Below, piece by piece: positions 63,540 through 64,000 of a stretch of 64,000 nucleotides of DNA. This DNA is from Dyadobacter psychrophilus. GTDB taxonomy: Bacteria > Bacteroidota > Bacteroidia > Cytophagales > Spirosomataceae. The notes under the pieces are model-generated. The model was not told the origin of the DNA. It was given only the letters and a program-made list of their open reading frames with translations, and did not search any database. The stretch lies in NCBI RefSeq assembly GCF_900167945.1, contig NZ_FUZA01000002.1, positions 744,001 through 808,000 of the forward strand, given 5' to 3'. The position numbers and the translations under genes were made by a program. The number at the start of each line of letters is the position of its first letter. Within the stretch, counting starts at the first letter, position 1.

Positions 63540-64000
63540 TTAATAACCAGGATTCTGGTACATTTTTGTCGGATCGAGCTTGTATTCGTCAAACGGGATC
63601 GGGTAGAAACGGTCTTTTGGGCCAAAGTTTGAAAGTTTGGCAAGGCCGAAATTATCCTGACTTTTTGCTTTGAAATATGCTACAAGCTCGTCGGTTGTGA
63701 AGAAGCGTAGCAGGTCAAACCAGCGGTGGTTTTCAAAAGCAAGCTCTGCGCGGCGCTCATGCAGGATCGCGAGTTTTAATGTTGGGTATTTAGAGCGGTA
63801 AGTCGTGTTGCGGATAGATTCTGCATATAATGGCAGGCCCGCGCGTTCCCTTACCTGATCCAGGAAACCAATGGCAGCAGGCTCGTTACCCAGATACACG
63901 TTGACTTCGGCCAACATTAGAATTACATCGGCGTAACGGATCAATATCCAGTCATTTCCTCCAAAACCCTGGTTCGTCGCTGCTGGGCTTGCATCACGGT
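63540..64000 (-). CDS. SusD/RagB family protein, C-terminal part (continues beyond window)
   Basis: The frame is open to the right edge of the window; an apparent start near 63944 is an internal Leu codon. About 153 residues are present: NDWILIRYADVILMLAEVNVYLGN, ERRAELAFENHRWFDLLRF and the C-terminal YPIPFDEYKLDPTKMYQNPGY. These are the classical C-terminal motifs of SusD nutrient-binding lipoproteins. A SusC gene is expected further upstream, outside the window. Confidence 0.93.
   Translation of the reverse strand, partial: RDASPAATNQGFGGNDWILIRYADVILMLAEVNVYLGNEPAAIGFLDQVRERAGLPLYAESIRNTTYRSKYPTLKLAILHERRAELAFENHRWFDLLRFFTTDELVAYFKAKSQDNFGLAKLSNFGPKDRFYPIPFDEYKLDPTKMYQNPGY

Noticed and set aside
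1..64000. CRISPR arrays, tRNA or rRNA genes and insertion sequences
   Set aside because: No regularly spaced repeats, cloverleaf-like intergenic segments, rRNA signatures or transposase motifs were seen in the intergenic regions or coding frames.

Overview
The window reads as a chromosomal segment of a free-living member of the Bacteroidota, most likely a Cytophagales/Dyadobacter-like genus. The signs are SusC/SusD outer-membrane pairs, a GLPGLI-type protein next to a TonB-like barrel, LytTR and PAS-rich two-component systems, Bacteroidota-type -7 boxes (TAnnTTTG) in several intergenic spaces, and very AT-rich translation starts without strong Shine-Dalgarno sequences. The genus is inferred from gene content and general similarity. 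I see no rRNA, tRNA, CRISPR array, insertion sequence or phage gene.

Layout. 1-8.3 kb is the end of a sugar-acid utilisation locus: a four-carbon acid sugar kinase (cut by the window edge), a Tat-exported Gfo/Idh oxidoreductase, a DUF6807 protein and a SusC/SusD pair. 8.4-14.3 kb is a tripartite RND efflux operon (TolC, RND pump, adaptor) read leftwards; the pump carries an EF-hand-like calcium loop in its central cytoplasmic linker. 14.3-18.3 kb holds an AraC regulator, a RidA-like protein, and an aldo/keto reductase-AraC-Crp/Fnr run. 18.5-22.5 kb is the most interesting part: a compact leftward operon of a small 8-cysteine peptide, a HopA1-like protein and a protein kinase-LanC fusion, which together look like a lanthipeptide (RiPP) pathway with a non-standard division of labour. 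22.8-28.6 kb is a GLPGLI/outer-membrane barrel pair divergent from an OmpR-type two-component system. 28.6-31.4 kb holds small membrane proteins and AraC and Crp/Fnr regulators. 31.4-35.3 kb is a large multi-PAS histidine kinase with a partner receiver. 35.7-44.4 kb is a Kdp high-affinity potassium uptake operon (small ORF, kdpF, A, B, C, porin, a truncated KdpD and a separate HAMP/PAS kinase) with no adjacent kdpE. 44.5-47.7 kb contains a luciferase-like monooxygenase, an AraC regulator and a TetX-like FAD monooxygenase. 47.8-51.3 kb holds a nuclease-like protein, a DinB-like protein, and an ECF sigma factor with a co-transcribed membrane protein. 51.5-55.0 kb is a long secreted protein with a TonB plug but no barrel. 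55.0-59.2 kb is an ABC exporter, LytS/LytTR two-component system and CPBP protease set. 59.5-64 kb holds a methyltransferase, a TPR lipoprotein, a divergent cation diffusion facilitator and the C-terminal end of another SusD gene.

How the parts work together. The left edge imports and breaks down a carbohydrate acid. The RND operon and the AraC, LLM and FAD-monooxygenase genes form a general xenobiotic-response background. The kdp genes import potassium under osmotic or low-potassium stress. In the candidate lanthipeptide operon the proposed order of action is: the kinase phosphorylates Ser/Thr of the Cys-rich peptide, the HopA1-like protein eliminates phosphate, and the LanC domain (with a CCG-type zinc site) closes thioether rings. 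The family assignments there come from motifs; the product and the pathway are inference.
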